A stretch of 64,000 nt of DNA from Pradoshia eiseniae (GCF_002946355.1 NZ_PKOZ01000004.1:202365-266364); one strand, 5' to 3'; positions 34,642 through 43,803 are shown, counted from the stretch's first letter. Program-made: numbers and translations. The notes: generated from the sequence alone by a model not told the origin.

Positions 34642-35467
34642 AGATGACCTCCTCTTAATCTAACCAACAGGTTATTTGTCTTCAAATATTGCAAGCTATA
34701 AAAACTTCTCCACTGTAGAGGGTTCTTAAAACTTTACTAACATAATATTAGACAAAATTTAGCGAAACAACAATGGTAATAATTACAGTGCTTGCACAGA
34801 ATTCCATATAAATCTAAATATGTCTTATCTATGTTAAAAAAATGACTAGTTCCAACCACAGCAAAAAAGACGCCTAACAGCGCCTTGTAGAGTAAATGAC
34901 TTATGATTAAACATACTTTTGTATGTATTATGCTTTAATGGCTCTTGACCTCGACTTGCTTCTTCAGGGAATAGGAATTCTGCAATAATTCGTTAAACGT
35001 TAGCTCTGAACAAACTACGCTAGAGAAAATTTCATTCCGGGATTTTGTTTTCTCAATTTTAACACCCTGTATCTTAAACTTAGATACGATATCCATTCTC
35101 ACATTCTCCACCTTCTGATTTTTTACTGACCAGTACCAATTTACCCAAAAACCTTCTAACAAAACATCATTTGAGCAATAAGCTTGACTTTTGGTCAGGG
35201 TTTATTCTTATAGTTAAACTCTGTCGCAATCATTCTTATATATTCAAATGCTGCACTCTTTAGGTACAGTACTAATGAACTCACAATATTTAAATTGTAC
35301 TAAACTCTGCAGAAAAATAAAGGGAATATTTTCTTAATTTTATTAAATTTGATTTGTTTTTAAAAATGTGCCTAAAACAAATGCTATTCATCAAGAAATT
35401 TAATATAATAAAAATTAATAACTATTTTCCACTTACTTCTCTTTATTAATAAAAAGGGGGGATTTGC
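34642..35467. other. Long intergenic region without a supported gene
   Basis: About 825 AT-rich bases. One minus-strand frame (34935-35162) is open, but has no ribosome site at its TTG start and no recognisable homology. Nothing else is seen. Confidence 0.45.
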
Positions 35468-35586
35468 ATGGGAAGTTGATGGCCAGTAAACCTACCAGCA
35501 CTTTTTATCCGTTAACGATTAACCATACAGCTGTTAACAGCTTATTATCACAGGAGGTGACTCCTTCGCCGTCTTATCACGGTTGA
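35468..35586 (+). promoter_or_regulatory. Leader with two overlapping small ORFs upstream of the CNNM/CorC gene
   Basis: AAGGGGGG is followed at good spacing by ATG GGA AGT TGA (35468-35479), whose stop overlaps by one base the ATG of a 35-codon ORF (35479-35586; starts MASKPTSTFYPL, ends SPSYHG). That ORF stops 10 bases before the TTG start of the downstream gene. GTTAAC occurs twice as an inverted pair (35511-35516, 35533-35538). It could be a translation-coupled regulatory leader. Confidence 0.35.
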
Positions 35587-35596
35587 AGGAAATTTA

Positions 35597-36982
35597 TTGG
35601 ACATATGGAATTTGGTTTTTATAGCCATTTTGATTGCGCTAACCGCATTTTTTGTTGCTTCAGAGTTTGCGATTGTTAAGATTCGCTCTTCTCGAATTGA
35701 TCAGTTGATGGAAGAAGGCAACCGAAGAGCAATAGTTGCTAAAAGCATTATCACCAATCTGGATGAGTATTTATCTGCCTGTCAGCTAGGTATTACCATT
35801 ACGGCTCTTGCTTTGGGATGGATTGGGGAGGAAACCTTTGAATCTCTTCTCGCTCCATTATTCGCACTGCTTTCATTGCCTGAATCTGTTACAACGCCAC
35901 TCGTCGTCATTATTGCTTTTCTGCTGATTACTTTTATTCACGTGGTGATCGGTGAATTGGCTCCAAAGACGATTGCTATTCAAAAAGCGGAAGCAATCTC
36001 TCTTCTATTCTCAAGACCTCTTATGGCATTCTACAAAATTATGTATCCATTCATTTGGCTGCTTAATGGCTCTGCCCGTTTGATTGTCCGTATGCTTGGA
36101 CTTCAGCCAGCTTCAGAGCATGAGATTGCCCACACGGAAGAGGAATTGCAGATTATACTTTCAGAAAGTTATAAGAGCGGCGAAATTAACCAATCTGAGT
36201 TTAAATATGTAAATAATATATTTGAATTTGATAACCGGGTTGCAAAAGAAATCATGGCTCCTCGTACCGAAATGGTTTCCTTATCTAAAGAGGATACCAT
36301 TCAAGCGTTCATTCAATTGTACCATGAGGAGAAATTCACTCGTTATCCGGTCATTGACGGTGACAAGGACCATATCATCGGATTGGTAAACGTTAAAGAG
36401 GTACTAACCGATGTTGTCGTCGATGACAGTATTTCAAATTCAACTATACAAGATTATATAAGGCCGATTATCCATGTCATCGATACCATTCCAATCCATG
36501 ATTTGCTTGTGAGAATGCAATCAGAACGGATTCATATGGCTGTTTTGATGGATGAATATGGTGGGACATCCGGATTGGTCACCATCGAAGATATCGTCGA
36601 AGAAATTGTTGGCGAGATTCGAGATGAATTTGATAATGATGAGATTCCTGAAGTACGCAAAAACTCTGACGGATCTTACATTGTTGACTCTAAGGTATTA
36701 CTCAGCGAGATTAATGACTTGCTTGGCACTAGTCTTGATGATTCTGATATAGACACAATAGGCGGCTGGGTTCTGACAGAGAAATACGAAGCAAAGCTTG
36801 GCGATATGCTTGAGATTGACGATTACGAGGTAACCATTATCGATATGGAGGAACATCATATCCGTTATCTTGAAATCCGAAAAAAGCCAATGAAGGTTCA
36901 ACCGCTTCCTGCATCGAGCGAGCCATCAGAAGGAGAAAACAAGCTGTTCACTCAACCGCTATCAAGCAGTACCGCCGAATAA
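35597..36982 (+). CDS. CNNM/CorC-type membrane protein (hemolysin family)
   Basis: This 461-residue protein has the order DUF21 membrane domain (about 1-190, four helices, with ITITALALGWIGEE and HVVIGELAPKTIAIQ), a pair of CBS domains (about 205-335, APRTEMVSL, TRYPVIDGDKDHIIGLV, EYGGTSGLVTIEDIVEEIVGEI) and a CorC/HlyC domain at the end. Relatives YhdP (MpfA) and CNNMs handle magnesium, the B. subtilis member mainly efflux. TTG start with GAAGGA upstream. The leader holds small ORFs. A magnesium role is inferred. Confidence 0.88.
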   Translation: MDIWNLVFIAILIALTAFFVASEFAIVKIRSSRIDQLMEEGNRRAIVAKSIITNLDEYLSACQLGITITALALGWIGEETFESLLAPLFALLSLPESVTTPLVVIIAFLLITFIHVVIGELAPKTIAIQKAEAISLLFSRPLMAFYKIMYPFIWLLNGSARLIVRMLGLQPASEHEIAHTEEELQIILSESYKSGEINQSEFKYVNNIFEFDNRVAKEIMAPRTEMVSLSKEDTIQAFIQLYHEEKFTRYPVIDGDKDHIIGLVNVKEVLTDVVVDDSISNSTIQDYIRPIIHVIDTIPIHDLLVRMQSERIHMAVLMDEYGGTSGLVTIEDIVEEIVGEIRDEFDNDEIPEVRKNSDGSYIVDSKVLLSEINDLLGTSLDDSDIDTIGGWVLTEKYEAKLGDMLEIDDYEVTIIDMEEHHIRYLEIRKKPMKVQPLPASSEPSEGENKLFTQPLSSSTAE

Positions 36983-37022
36983 TCAAAAAACACACGTGTT
37001 AACACGTGTGTTTTTTGATTTG
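36983..37022. terminator. Perfectly palindromic terminator
   Basis: AATCAAAAAACACACGTGTT is followed by its exact complement with T6 inside; symmetrical, so it serves both converging genes. Confidence 0.85.
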
Positions 37023-37051
37023 TTCCTTATCCTTTATGAGACATGTCACAA

Positions 37052-38155
37052 TCAAACATCATCCGTAATGACCGCATTCCTTGCCCGATAGAGCTTAACG
37101 AGCCGGACAATATTCTTCGTGATTGTCTTGACAACCGCATACGTAGGGACTGCAAGGATCATCCCTAGAATACCCGCTAATGAGCCGGCAACAAGCAAAA
37201 TGAGGATAATGGTCAATGGATGAATATTTAAGGACTTTCCGATAATCAATGGTGAAATAAGATTTCCATCAAGCTGCTGAACAATAACAATGATTAAGAT
37301 AACCAGAATGGCTGCCAGAGGTGATTGGAATAAGCCGACAAGCACCGCCGGAGCCGCACCGATGAACGGACCGACATACGGAATGATATTCGTGACCGCA
37401 ATTACGAGTCCCAGTGTTAAGGCATACGGCAAATCGATCAGCAAGAAACCGATAAAGCAAGCAGTTCCAACGAAAATACATACAATCATTTGTCCTTGTA
37501 TGTAATTTGCTAATGTTTGAGAAGTCTCTTGAATGACAACGAGCCCCTCCTTCCTGAATGAAGAAGGAAGAAACTTCATTATAGCTCCAGGCAATTTATT
37601 GCCATCCTTCAACATATAGAAGAGGATAAACGGAACCGTAATAATGATTAAGGTCAAACTGGTGATGAATGAAACCACCGCTGATATACCGGATGTGATA
37701 TTGCTTGTAATATTTGTTGTAAACTCAAGCAATCGATCCTTTATTTCCTCAAATTTAATGAAATCCTGTTCAACAACATAATTGAACCAATTTGATTTCG
37801 ATGCATCCTCTATAAATGCGACAACATGGTCGATCGTCTCCGGTGTTTGTTTTGCAATATCCGTGACTTGGTCGGTTACAACTGGCACAACTTTTGTGAT
37901 TCCAATCGTGATTAGTCCAATAAGCGCTAAATAGAGAATGATGATTCCCACTATTTTTGGAACCTTCCATTTCATAAGCAGCTTCAGCATTGGATTTAGC
38001 AAGTAAAACAAGAAGCCCGAAATTAATATCGGGAAAAACAATGTTGAGATAAAAACCCCAATAGGATGGAATACGAAGGAAATTTTTGTGCCTATGTAAA
38101 TAATGATCAACAGCAGCAATATTTCCAAAGTCCAGAACTGTAATTTAGATTTCAA
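37052..38155 (-). CDS. AI-2E family transporter
   Basis: This 367-residue membrane protein of the AI-2 exporter (UPF0118/PerM) superfamily has two helices at the N-terminus, an extracytoplasmic or amphipathic region (about 90-160), and about six helices in the C-terminal half, with the family blocks FILFYMLKDG, NIIPYVGPFIGAAPAVLVGL and QQLDGNLISPLIIGKSLNIHPL. Some relatives export small solutes or act as sodium-proton antiporters. GGAGTGG precedes the ATG. Substrate not predictable. Confidence 0.85.
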   Translation of the reverse strand: MKSKLQFWTLEILLLLIIIYIGTKISFVFHPIGVFISTLFFPILISGFLFYLLNPMLKLLMKWKVPKIVGIIILYLALIGLITIGITKVVPVVTDQVTDIAKQTPETIDHVVAFIEDASKSNWFNYVVEQDFIKFEEIKDRLLEFTTNITSNITSGISAVVSFITSLTLIIITVPFILFYMLKDGNKLPGAIMKFLPSSFRKEGLVVIQETSQTLANYIQGQMIVCIFVGTACFIGFLLIDLPYALTLGLVIAVTNIIPYVGPFIGAAPAVLVGLFQSPLAAILVILIIVIVQQLDGNLISPLIIGKSLNIHPLTIILILLVAGSLAGILGMILAVPTYAVVKTITKNIVRLVKLYRARNAVITDDV

Positions 38156-38231
38156 CGATCTCTTCCACTCCTTAGCATTCTTCCATCTATTATAGCTTAA
38201 ATACCAAAATATACACTACTACTTATTTAAT

Positions 38232-38262
38232 AAAATGGCCACGGGCTGTAAGACCCATGGCC
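38232..38262 (-). terminator. Terminator of ampS
   Basis: GGCCA-GGG and CCC-TGGCC pair on the minus strand, followed by ATTTTATT. Confidence 0.75.
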
Positions 38263-38269
38263 TGAATGA

Positions 38270-39493
38270 TTAGAATGCCCAGTTTCCGCCGCGGAAGATT
38301 GGTTCAAGTGTTCCGTCAGCAAGTTCGCCATCAATATCCATTTCGGCAGAGCCAATCATGAAATCAACATGGGTAATGCTTTCATTAACTCCATTTTCAA
38401 TAAGCTCTTGCTGTGACATTTCCTTCCCGCCTTTTAAGCAGAAAGCATAGCCTGAACCAATGGCTAAATGATTAGAAGCGTTCTCGTCAAACAAAGTATT
38501 ATAAAACAGCACATTCGTGTCAGAGATAGGGGAACGATGCGGTACAAGAGCCACTTCTCCTAGGTATCTTGCTCCTTCATCTGTATCTAGAAGGCCAAGA
38601 AGAACCTCTTCTCCTACTTCTGCTTTCGCACTTACCGCCTTGCCGTTTTCAAAGGTCAAGGAGAAATTGTCAATGACATTGCCGCCATAGCTGAGCGGCT
38701 TCGTGCTTGAAACTGTACCATTAACTCCTTCTTTCAGCGGAACCGTGAATACTTCTTCGGTCGGCATATTCGCCATGAAGGAATGACCATTAGCATTGAT
38801 GCTTCCTGCTCCGCACCATTCATGCTTATCAGACAGCTGGATCGTTAAATCTGTTCCCGGTGCGCGATAATGCAGGGCTTTATATTTCTTCTCATTTAAG
38901 TAATCTGCCTTTGTACGTAAGTTATAGTCATGCTCTTTCCATGTTTGTACAGGATCGTCTGAATCCACTCGAACTGCTTTTAGAATGGCATCCCATAGCA
39001 TATCCAAGCTGTTGTCTGCATCCGGGAACACTTTATCTGCCCATTTTTGACCAGCAGCAGCGATCACGCTCCAGCTGAATTTGTCAGCTTGCATTGCTTG
39101 GCGGAACTTACTAAGCGCTGTACCAGTCGCCTTTTGATAATTGGCAATCCGCTTCGTGTCTATACCCTTTAAGGCATCCGGACTTTGGGATACAACAGAA
39201 ATGATTGCGCCGCCTTTTTCGATTATGTATTCTCTATGTGCGACGAGCCATTCCGGCACTTCAAGGAATGCATCTTCAGGAGCAAGTTCAAACTTAGCTC
39301 TCGTCACCTCTTCATCGCTCCAGTCCACATATACATGACGTGCTCCTGCTTCATAGGCTTTCCGGACAAGCTTGCGGGTAAATGAAGCTACCTCTATGGA
39401 AGATGATATATATAATATTTGGTCTTTCTGAATATTGACACCGACCTTTACAGCTAATTCAGCATATTTATCTAATCTTTGATCTAAATTCAT
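38270..39493 (-). CDS. ampS: M29-family aminopeptidase AmpS
   Basis: This 407-residue metallo-aminopeptidase resembles AmpS/AmpT of the thermophilic aminopeptidase family M29, cytosolic enzymes with two metal ions. Motifs are NIQKDQILYISSSIEVASFTRKL near the N-terminus, the GSINANGHSFMANMPTEEVFTVP region (about 225-247), the VALVPHRSPISDTNVLFYNTLFDENASNHLAIGSGY block and the C-terminal THVDFMIGSAEMDIDGE. These contain the metal-ligand E, H and D residues. GGGAGCTGG precedes the ATG. Length matches AmpS of B. subtilis. Confidence 0.92.
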   Translation of the reverse strand: MNLDQRLDKYAELAVKVGVNIQKDQILYISSSIEVASFTRKLVRKAYEAGARHVYVDWSDEEVTRAKFELAPEDAFLEVPEWLVAHREYIIEKGGAIISVVSQSPDALKGIDTKRIANYQKATGTALSKFRQAMQADKFSWSVIAAAGQKWADKVFPDADNSLDMLWDAILKAVRVDSDDPVQTWKEHDYNLRTKADYLNEKKYKALHYRAPGTDLTIQLSDKHEWCGAGSINANGHSFMANMPTEEVFTVPLKEGVNGTVSSTKPLSYGGNVIDNFSLTFENGKAVSAKAEVGEEVLLGLLDTDEGARYLGEVALVPHRSPISDTNVLFYNTLFDENASNHLAIGSGYAFCLKGGKEMSQQELIENGVNESITHVDFMIGSAEMDIDGELADGTLEPIFRGGNWAF

Positions 39494-39591
39494 CTTTCCA
39501 GCTCCCTTACTATTTTATCAATACCTATTCTACCATTAGTCAGCCTACTTAGGCATCACAACTATTTAAACATTCTAAACATTCACCACAG

Positions 39592-40266
39592 TTAATCACC
39601 GGAATGTTTATTTTGCAGCAGCTGGATAATTCCAAGCATGCCAATAGACATAAGGATCATTATCCCAACCCAAGTCCACGCCAGCTCTGTTTTCCCTGAT
39701 TCAAATGCCATATAAATAGCAACCGGCATTGTTTGAGTTTTTCCTGGAATATTGCCTGCAAACATAAGAGTAGCTCCAAATTCCCCTAGAGCGCGCGCAA
39801 ATGTCAGGATAGCTCCAGCTAACAGAGATCTTCCAGCAAGCGGAATGCTAATCTTCCAGAAAATCTTCCATTCTGTCCCTCCATCTATCCTCGCCGCATC
39901 CTCTATCTCAGGATTTACGGAACCAAATCCTGCTTTCGCGCTTTGGTACATCAATGGGAAGGCAACGACCATTGAAGCAATCGCCGCTGCAGCCCAGGTG
40001 AAGATAAGAGATTGGTCGAACAACGTAAAAATCAGCTGACCTACAGGGCTATTTTGACCAAATAGAATAACAAGCAAAAAACCGATAACCGTTGGAGGCA
40101 AAATAATTGGCAGTAGGAAAAACGTTTCTATCAGCATTCTCCCCTTCATATCAGCGTGCCTTAGCATCATTCTTGCAGCAAGGATTCCAAGAATGACAGC
40201 CAACATTCCGGAAAAGGCTGCAATTTCAATAGAGAGTTTGATAGGTGCCCAAAATTCTATTTGCAT
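39592..40266 (-). CDS. modB: Molybdate ABC transporter permease ModB
   Basis: This 224-residue permease has five helices and the EAA-type loop DAARIDGGTEWKIFWKISIPLAGRSLLAGAILTFARALGEFGATLMFAGN, the ModB hallmark. The ATPase ModC is missing from this locus; B. subtilis also has a modA/modB pair (yvgL/yvgM) without modC. The start lies three bases after the modA stop, so the two are coupled. Confidence 0.9.
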   Translation of the reverse strand: MQIEFWAPIKLSIEIAAFSGMLAVILGILAARMMLRHADMKGRMLIETFFLLPIILPPTVIGFLLVILFGQNSPVGQLIFTLFDQSLIFTWAAAAIASMVVAFPLMYQSAKAGFGSVNPEIEDAARIDGGTEWKIFWKISIPLAGRSLLAGAILTFARALGEFGATLMFAGNIPGKTQTMPVAIYMAFESGKTELAWTWVGIMILMSIGMLGIIQLLQNKHSGD

Positions 40267-40269
40267 CTC

Positions 40270-41049
40270 TTACTTCATTCCCTTAAAACCATACTTTTTA
40301 AATATTTCAAGTGACCTATCTGATTGCAGATAGGCATAAAACTTTTTGGCTTTTTCCTTCTCCTTGCTCGAGGAAATAACTCCCGCAGGATAAATAATCT
40401 CTTCATGTGTATCATTTGGAAGGGTGTCTATAACCTTTACCTTACTAGAGCTCTTGGCGTCGGTCGAATAGACAAGGCCTGCCTCAACATTTCCAGTTTC
40501 AACATATGTAAGAACTTGGGTTACATCTTTTGTGAAGATGAGCTTATCTTCTATCATTGCCCACAAGCCCAGTGCCTCTAGAGACCGTTTGGCATATTTC
40601 CCTGCTGGTACGGAATCAGGTGAGCCTATGGCAATCTTAGATACAGAATCCAGATTCTCCACTCCCTCTAAATCCGTTTTTCCCCCTGCAATAAGCACTA
40701 ATTCATTGCCGAGGAGATTACTGTATGCCTTCTCTTCAATCAACCCATCATCTAGAAGGTTTTCGAAAGGTTCAATGGCTGCAGAGATAAACAAATCAAC
40801 TGGAGCACCGTTTTGTATTTGATGCTGCAATGATCCGGAGCCTCCGTAATTGAATATGAGGGAAATATCCTCATTCTCCTCTTCATAATCTGCCTCTATT
40901 TCAGTGAGAGCTTTTTGAAGGCTTGCCGCTGCACTTATGACAAGTTCGCTCTTCTCCTTCTCTGTCTCCCCTTTACTTGACTGACAGCCTGCAAGGAGTA
41001 GGAGGAAGAGAAATACCAATATATACAGACCACTTCTTCCCTTTATCAT
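40270..41049 (-). CDS. modA: Molybdate-binding lipoprotein ModA
   Basis: This 259-residue solute-binding protein is anchored outside the membrane: lipobox LLAGC places the lipidated Cys at about residue 22. The ligand-binding marks SAAASLQKALTEIEADYEEENEDISLIFNYGGSGSLQHQIQNGAPVDLFISA are typical of ModA, the substrate being molybdate or tungstate. The ATG at 41049 has GAAGGGAAAAGGG upstream; another seven codons earlier has none. It precedes modB in one operon. Confidence 0.92.
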   Translation of the reverse strand: MIKGRSGLYILVFLFLLLLAGCQSSKGETEKEKSELVISAAASLQKALTEIEADYEEENEDISLIFNYGGSGSLQHQIQNGAPVDLFISAAIEPFENLLDDGLIEEKAYSNLLGNELVLIAGGKTDLEGVENLDSVSKIAIGSPDSVPAGKYAKRSLEALGLWAMIEDKLIFTKDVTQVLTYVETGNVEAGLVYSTDAKSSSKVKVIDTLPNDTHEEIIYPAGVISSSKEKEKAKKFYAYLQSDRSLEIFKKYGFKGMK

Positions 41050-41168
41050 CCCTTTTCCCTTCTTCCCCATCGCCTATATTTTCTACTATATCATTACTTA
41101 AAGAGAATAAACCACTTGAACTAATTGCAAAAGCCAACCTGCACCCCCTTGGGACAGATTGGCTTCAC

Positions 41169-42062
41169 TCATTCCGAAAAATATGGATTAAGATGGATCA
41201 TCACTTCCTCTATTTGTTCAAATTTACCCTTTAACGCATCCTTGATTTCATGAGAAAGATCATGTCCTTGCTTGATGGTCTTATCTTGATCAATAGATAG
41301 ACGAATATCCATAATAAGGTAATGCCCGTGCTCACGTGCGCGAATCCTGTCTATGCGTTTAACATCAGGGAATTGATATACAACTTCTTTGAACTGATCC
41401 ATGAGATCCTGGTTTACATTTCGCTCAATTAAGATATGAAAAGCCTCAGTCATCATTTCCTTCGAAATCTTGAAAATCAAATAAGCGACGAAAATACTTG
41501 CCACTTTATCTCCGTACAAGAGAAACACGATGTCAAACCTATCCCCCAGATATGAAATCAATACACCAATTGCCGCAGCCAGGGAAGCCACAATATCTGC
41601 CTGATGATCATAGGCTATTGCCTCAATTGCTTTACTATTCATTCTCTTGCCGACATTCATTGAATAGCGAAACAAGCATACTTTGGCAATGTATGAAAAC
41701 AAACCTACCCAAAAGGCGATAAAGCTCGGAGCTTCAACAGGGTGAAAGAAACCGGCGATTCCTTCGTACACAATATAAAGAGAAACGACGAAGAGCAAAA
41801 TACCGATGATTCCAGATACAATTACCTCGGCTTTTCCATGGCCATATGGATGCTCCACATCTGCCGGCTTATTAGAAATCTTTATGACTAATAATACAAT
41901 GACAGATGCAAACACATCGGCTGCAGAATGGACACCATCCGCAAATAACGCATTACTGGCAGCCAAAAAACCTATGACCAGTTTTCCAAGTGTGAGAAAG
42001 ACATTACTCCAAACACTAATCCAAGCCACCCGCTTGGCTGCATTTTCTCTGATTTCCATCAT
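41169..42062 (-). CDS. Cation diffusion facilitator (CDF) metal exporter
   Basis: This 297-residue exporter has six membrane helices (about 10-210) with the metal-site motifs ADGVHSAADVFASVIVL (HxxxD) in TM2 and YDHQADIVASLAAAIGVL in TM5, and a C-terminal cytoplasmic domain with a histidine/aspartate pair (IRAREHGHYLIMDIRLSIDQ). It exports Zn, Mn or Fe divalent ions; the DxxxD-type TM5 site (DHQAD) is seen in Mn-type CDFs such as MneP. A 16-bp palindrome lies just upstream of the start, suggesting a metal sensor. Confidence 0.88.
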   Translation of the reverse strand: MMEIRENAAKRVAWISVWSNVFLTLGKLVIGFLAASNALFADGVHSAADVFASVIVLLVIKISNKPADVEHPYGHGKAEVIVSGIIGILLFVVSLYIVYEGIAGFFHPVEAPSFIAFWVGLFSYIAKVCLFRYSMNVGKRMNSKAIEAIAYDHQADIVASLAAAIGVLISYLGDRFDIVFLLYGDKVASIFVAYLIFKISKEMMTEAFHILIERNVNQDLMDQFKEVVYQFPDVKRIDRIRAREHGHYLIMDIRLSIDQDKTIKQGHDLSHEIKDALKGKFEQIEEVMIHLNPYFSE

Positions 42063-42079
42063 TTATTCACCCACTTTTT

Positions 42080-42095
42080 TTGAACAGCTGTTCAA
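42080..42095. promoter_or_regulatory. Palindromic operator upstream of the CDF gene
   Basis: TTGAACAGCTGTTCAA, a perfect 16-bp palindrome 17 bases upstream of the start codon. TGAACA-N2-TGTTCA recalls ArsR/SmtB-type metal-sensor sites, so metal-responsive repression is inferred. Confidence 0.5.
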
Positions 42096-42140
42096 GCATT
42101 ATTTTTTGCTATCTTATCTCTTCACACCTAGTCTTCCCAA

Positions 42141-42170
42141 AAAAAAAAGATAGCGTCCGCTATCTTTAAA
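42141..42170 (-). terminator. Terminator of corA
   Basis: AAAGATAGCG and CGCTATCTTT pair on the minus strand, followed by T10. It overlaps the corA stop codon. Confidence 0.85.
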
Positions 42171-43104
42171 AGTACTTCTTCTTCCAAAATATAATGGTTG
42201 TAATAGATGATAATAAAAGGGCTACAAATATGACGCCCACAAATGCATAAGGATTGTTTTGATAAGGCAAATCGACGTTCATCCCATATATACTGGCAAC
42301 AATCGTCGGAAAGGATAAAATAATCGTGATTGACGTCAAGAATTTCATCACGATATTCAGATTGTTTGAAATAACGGATGCAAATGTATTCATCATACTT
42401 GTCAAGATGGAATGATACGTTTCAGCCATTTCAATAGCCTGTGTATTTTCAATAATCACATCCTCAAGCAAATCCTTATCCTCTTCATACATTTTCAGAT
42501 GATTAAGACGCAGCATTTTCTGCAGCACAATCTTATTAGACTTAAGCGAGGTCGTGAAATAAACCAAACTCTTCTCCAAAGAAAGGAACGCATATAACTC
42601 CTCATTCTTCATAGACTGATGGAGCTCTTTCTCTATGTCGTCTGTTTTTCGATTAATTTGCTTTAAGTATCGTAAGTAATACGTGGAGATATGAAATAGA
42701 ATTTGCAGGGCAAAACGGGTCTTCTTATACGTAAAGAACCCTTTAATTTTTTTATTAATGAAATCCATAATAATTGGATTCTCAATCAGTGAGATGGTAA
42801 TAAAGCATTCTTCCGTCACAATCAAACCAATCGGGAGCGTTTCATAGACAGGAAAACCCGAATCATCATAAATAATGTACGGGAAGTCCACGATAATCAA
42901 TACATGATTATCTTCTTTCTCCAAACGGGAGCGCTCCTCATCATCGAGCGGATCCTTGATGAAGTCTTCCGGGATGTTCAGCCGTTCTGATATGAGCTTA
43001 ATCTCTGATTCACTCGGTGCAACCATATTCACCCAGCAGCCTTTTTCCAGCTTATCAATTTTTTGCAGTGTATTTGCTGAGTCTGTAATGTAGTATTCCA
43101 ACAT
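42166..43104 (-). CDS. corA: CorA-type magnesium transporter
   Basis: This 312-residue divalent-cation channel has a large N-terminal cytoplasmic domain (about 1-245), a long stalk helix, and two C-terminal helices (about 250-272 and 285-305) around the universal selectivity motif GMN in SIYGMNVDLPYQN (about 273). The basic tail KKKYF is typical. GAGGAGG precedes the ATG. A 40-codon ORF ends directly before this ribosome site. Substrates could include Mg, Co or Ni; Mg is most likely. Confidence 0.92.
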   Translation of the reverse strand: MLEYYITDSANTLQKIDKLEKGCWVNMVAPSESEIKLISERLNIPEDFIKDPLDDEERSRLEKEDNHVLIIVDFPYIIYDDSGFPVYETLPIGLIVTEECFITISLIENPIIMDFINKKIKGFFTYKKTRFALQILFHISTYYLRYLKQINRKTDDIEKELHQSMKNEELYAFLSLEKSLVYFTTSLKSNKIVLQKMLRLNHLKMYEEDKDLLEDVIIENTQAIEMAETYHSILTSMMNTFASVISNNLNIVMKFLTSITIILSFPTIVASIYGMNVDLPYQNNPYAFVGVIFVALLLSSITTIIFWKKKYF

Positions 43105-43122
43105 GTAACAAAAACCTCCTCT

Positions 43123-43245
43123 TTAGAGGGAAGCACCAACTCTTTTGACAGGATTGATTATTATCTTTCCCCACTTTTCAAAAAAAGCACCGTTGGGTTT
43201 CCCAATCATACTCGTGTCCGGGTCACCCGAATCGTAGTTACTCAA
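43123..43245 (-). CDS. Candidate leader ORF upstream of corA, 40 residues
   Basis: TTG start at 43245 with GAGGAG nine bases upstream; it encodes MSNYDSGDPDTSMIGKPNGA and then a basic stretch (FFEKWGKIIINPVKRVGASL) and stops at TAA just before the GAGGAGG of corA. No family is recognised. Two small hairpins, CGGGTGACCCG and TTGGGAAACCCAA, lie inside the frame. Translational coupling or a regulatory peptide for corA is possible. The Proteobacterial corA leader also contains a small ORF (corL), but nothing here shows they are related. Confidence 0.4.
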   Translation of the reverse strand: MSNYDSGDPDTSMIGKPNGAFFEKWGKIIINPVKRVGASL

Positions 43246-43390
43246 TAATATCAACTCCTCTTTTATTAGTTATTATGCCTATTACATCTTATACCTAACT
43301 TTCATGAATGTGCAACGGGAAAATCAATATATAAAAAAGAAGTCCGCCAACAAGGCAAACTTCCTTTCATAACTGATTCTAGCTAGATCG

Positions 43391-43741
43391 TTAACCATTA
43401 TTGCTCTTAACAGGATTGTTTCGGTTTTTGGCAGCTGTTTCTCCGCCTTTTCTCCCGATTTCCCGATAAAAGTCCTTGTCAAACTTACGAGCAGTCGAGC
43501 TTCCGCCTTTTTGGCCGATCTCTTTATAGAAATCACTTGTATGTTTTTCGGAGGTCGAGCTTCCTCCCTTTTGACCAATACCTTGATAAAACTCTTTATC
43601 ATGCTTATCAGCTGTTGATTTACCGCCTTTTTGACCTATTTTCTTGTAGAAATCAGGAGAATGCTTCTTGGCGGTGGCAAGACCGCCTTTCCGGCCTGCC
43701 TCAGCACGTGTCATTTTCAATTTTTCTTCTTTGTTGTCCAC
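43391..43741 (-). CDS. gsiB: General stress protein GsiB (KGG-repeat hydrophilin)
   Basis: This 116-residue, very hydrophilic protein is made of about five 20-residue repeats with the core DFYxxIGxKGGxST, the KGG (YciG-like) motif of GsiB, a SigB-dependent desiccation and starvation protein. Repeat phase: RAEAGRKGG, KIGQKGGKST, GIGQKGGSST, EIGQKGGSST, EIGRKGGETA. The protein ends in a NGN-rich tail. GTG start with AAGGAGAGG upstream. A SigB-type promoter lies just ahead. Confidence 0.93.
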   Translation of the reverse strand: MDNKEEKLKMTRAEAGRKGGLATAKKHSPDFYKKIGQKGGKSTADKHDKEFYQGIGQKGGSSTSEKHTSDFYKEIGQKGGSSTARKFDKDFYREIGRKGGETAAKNRNNPVKSNNG

Positions 43742-43778
43742 CTATTTCCTCTCCTTGTTCCAGGTTGTTACGCTTCTT

Positions 43779-43803
43779 ATAGCCGCTTGCCGCTAAACTA
43801 AAC
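43779..43803 (-). promoter_or_regulatory. SigB-type promoter of gsiB
   Basis: On the minus strand GTTTAG (43798-43803) and GGCTAT (43779-43784) are 13 bases apart, fitting the SigB consensus GTTTAA-N12-15-GGGTAT with one change in each box. About 40 bases upstream of the gsiB start. Confidence 0.7.

Noticed and set aside
34935..35162. 75-codon minus-strand frame in the large intergenic region
   Set aside because: TTG start without ribosome site, no recognised homology, no clear terminator. An internal ATG has a GGTGGAG upstream, but that alone is too little.
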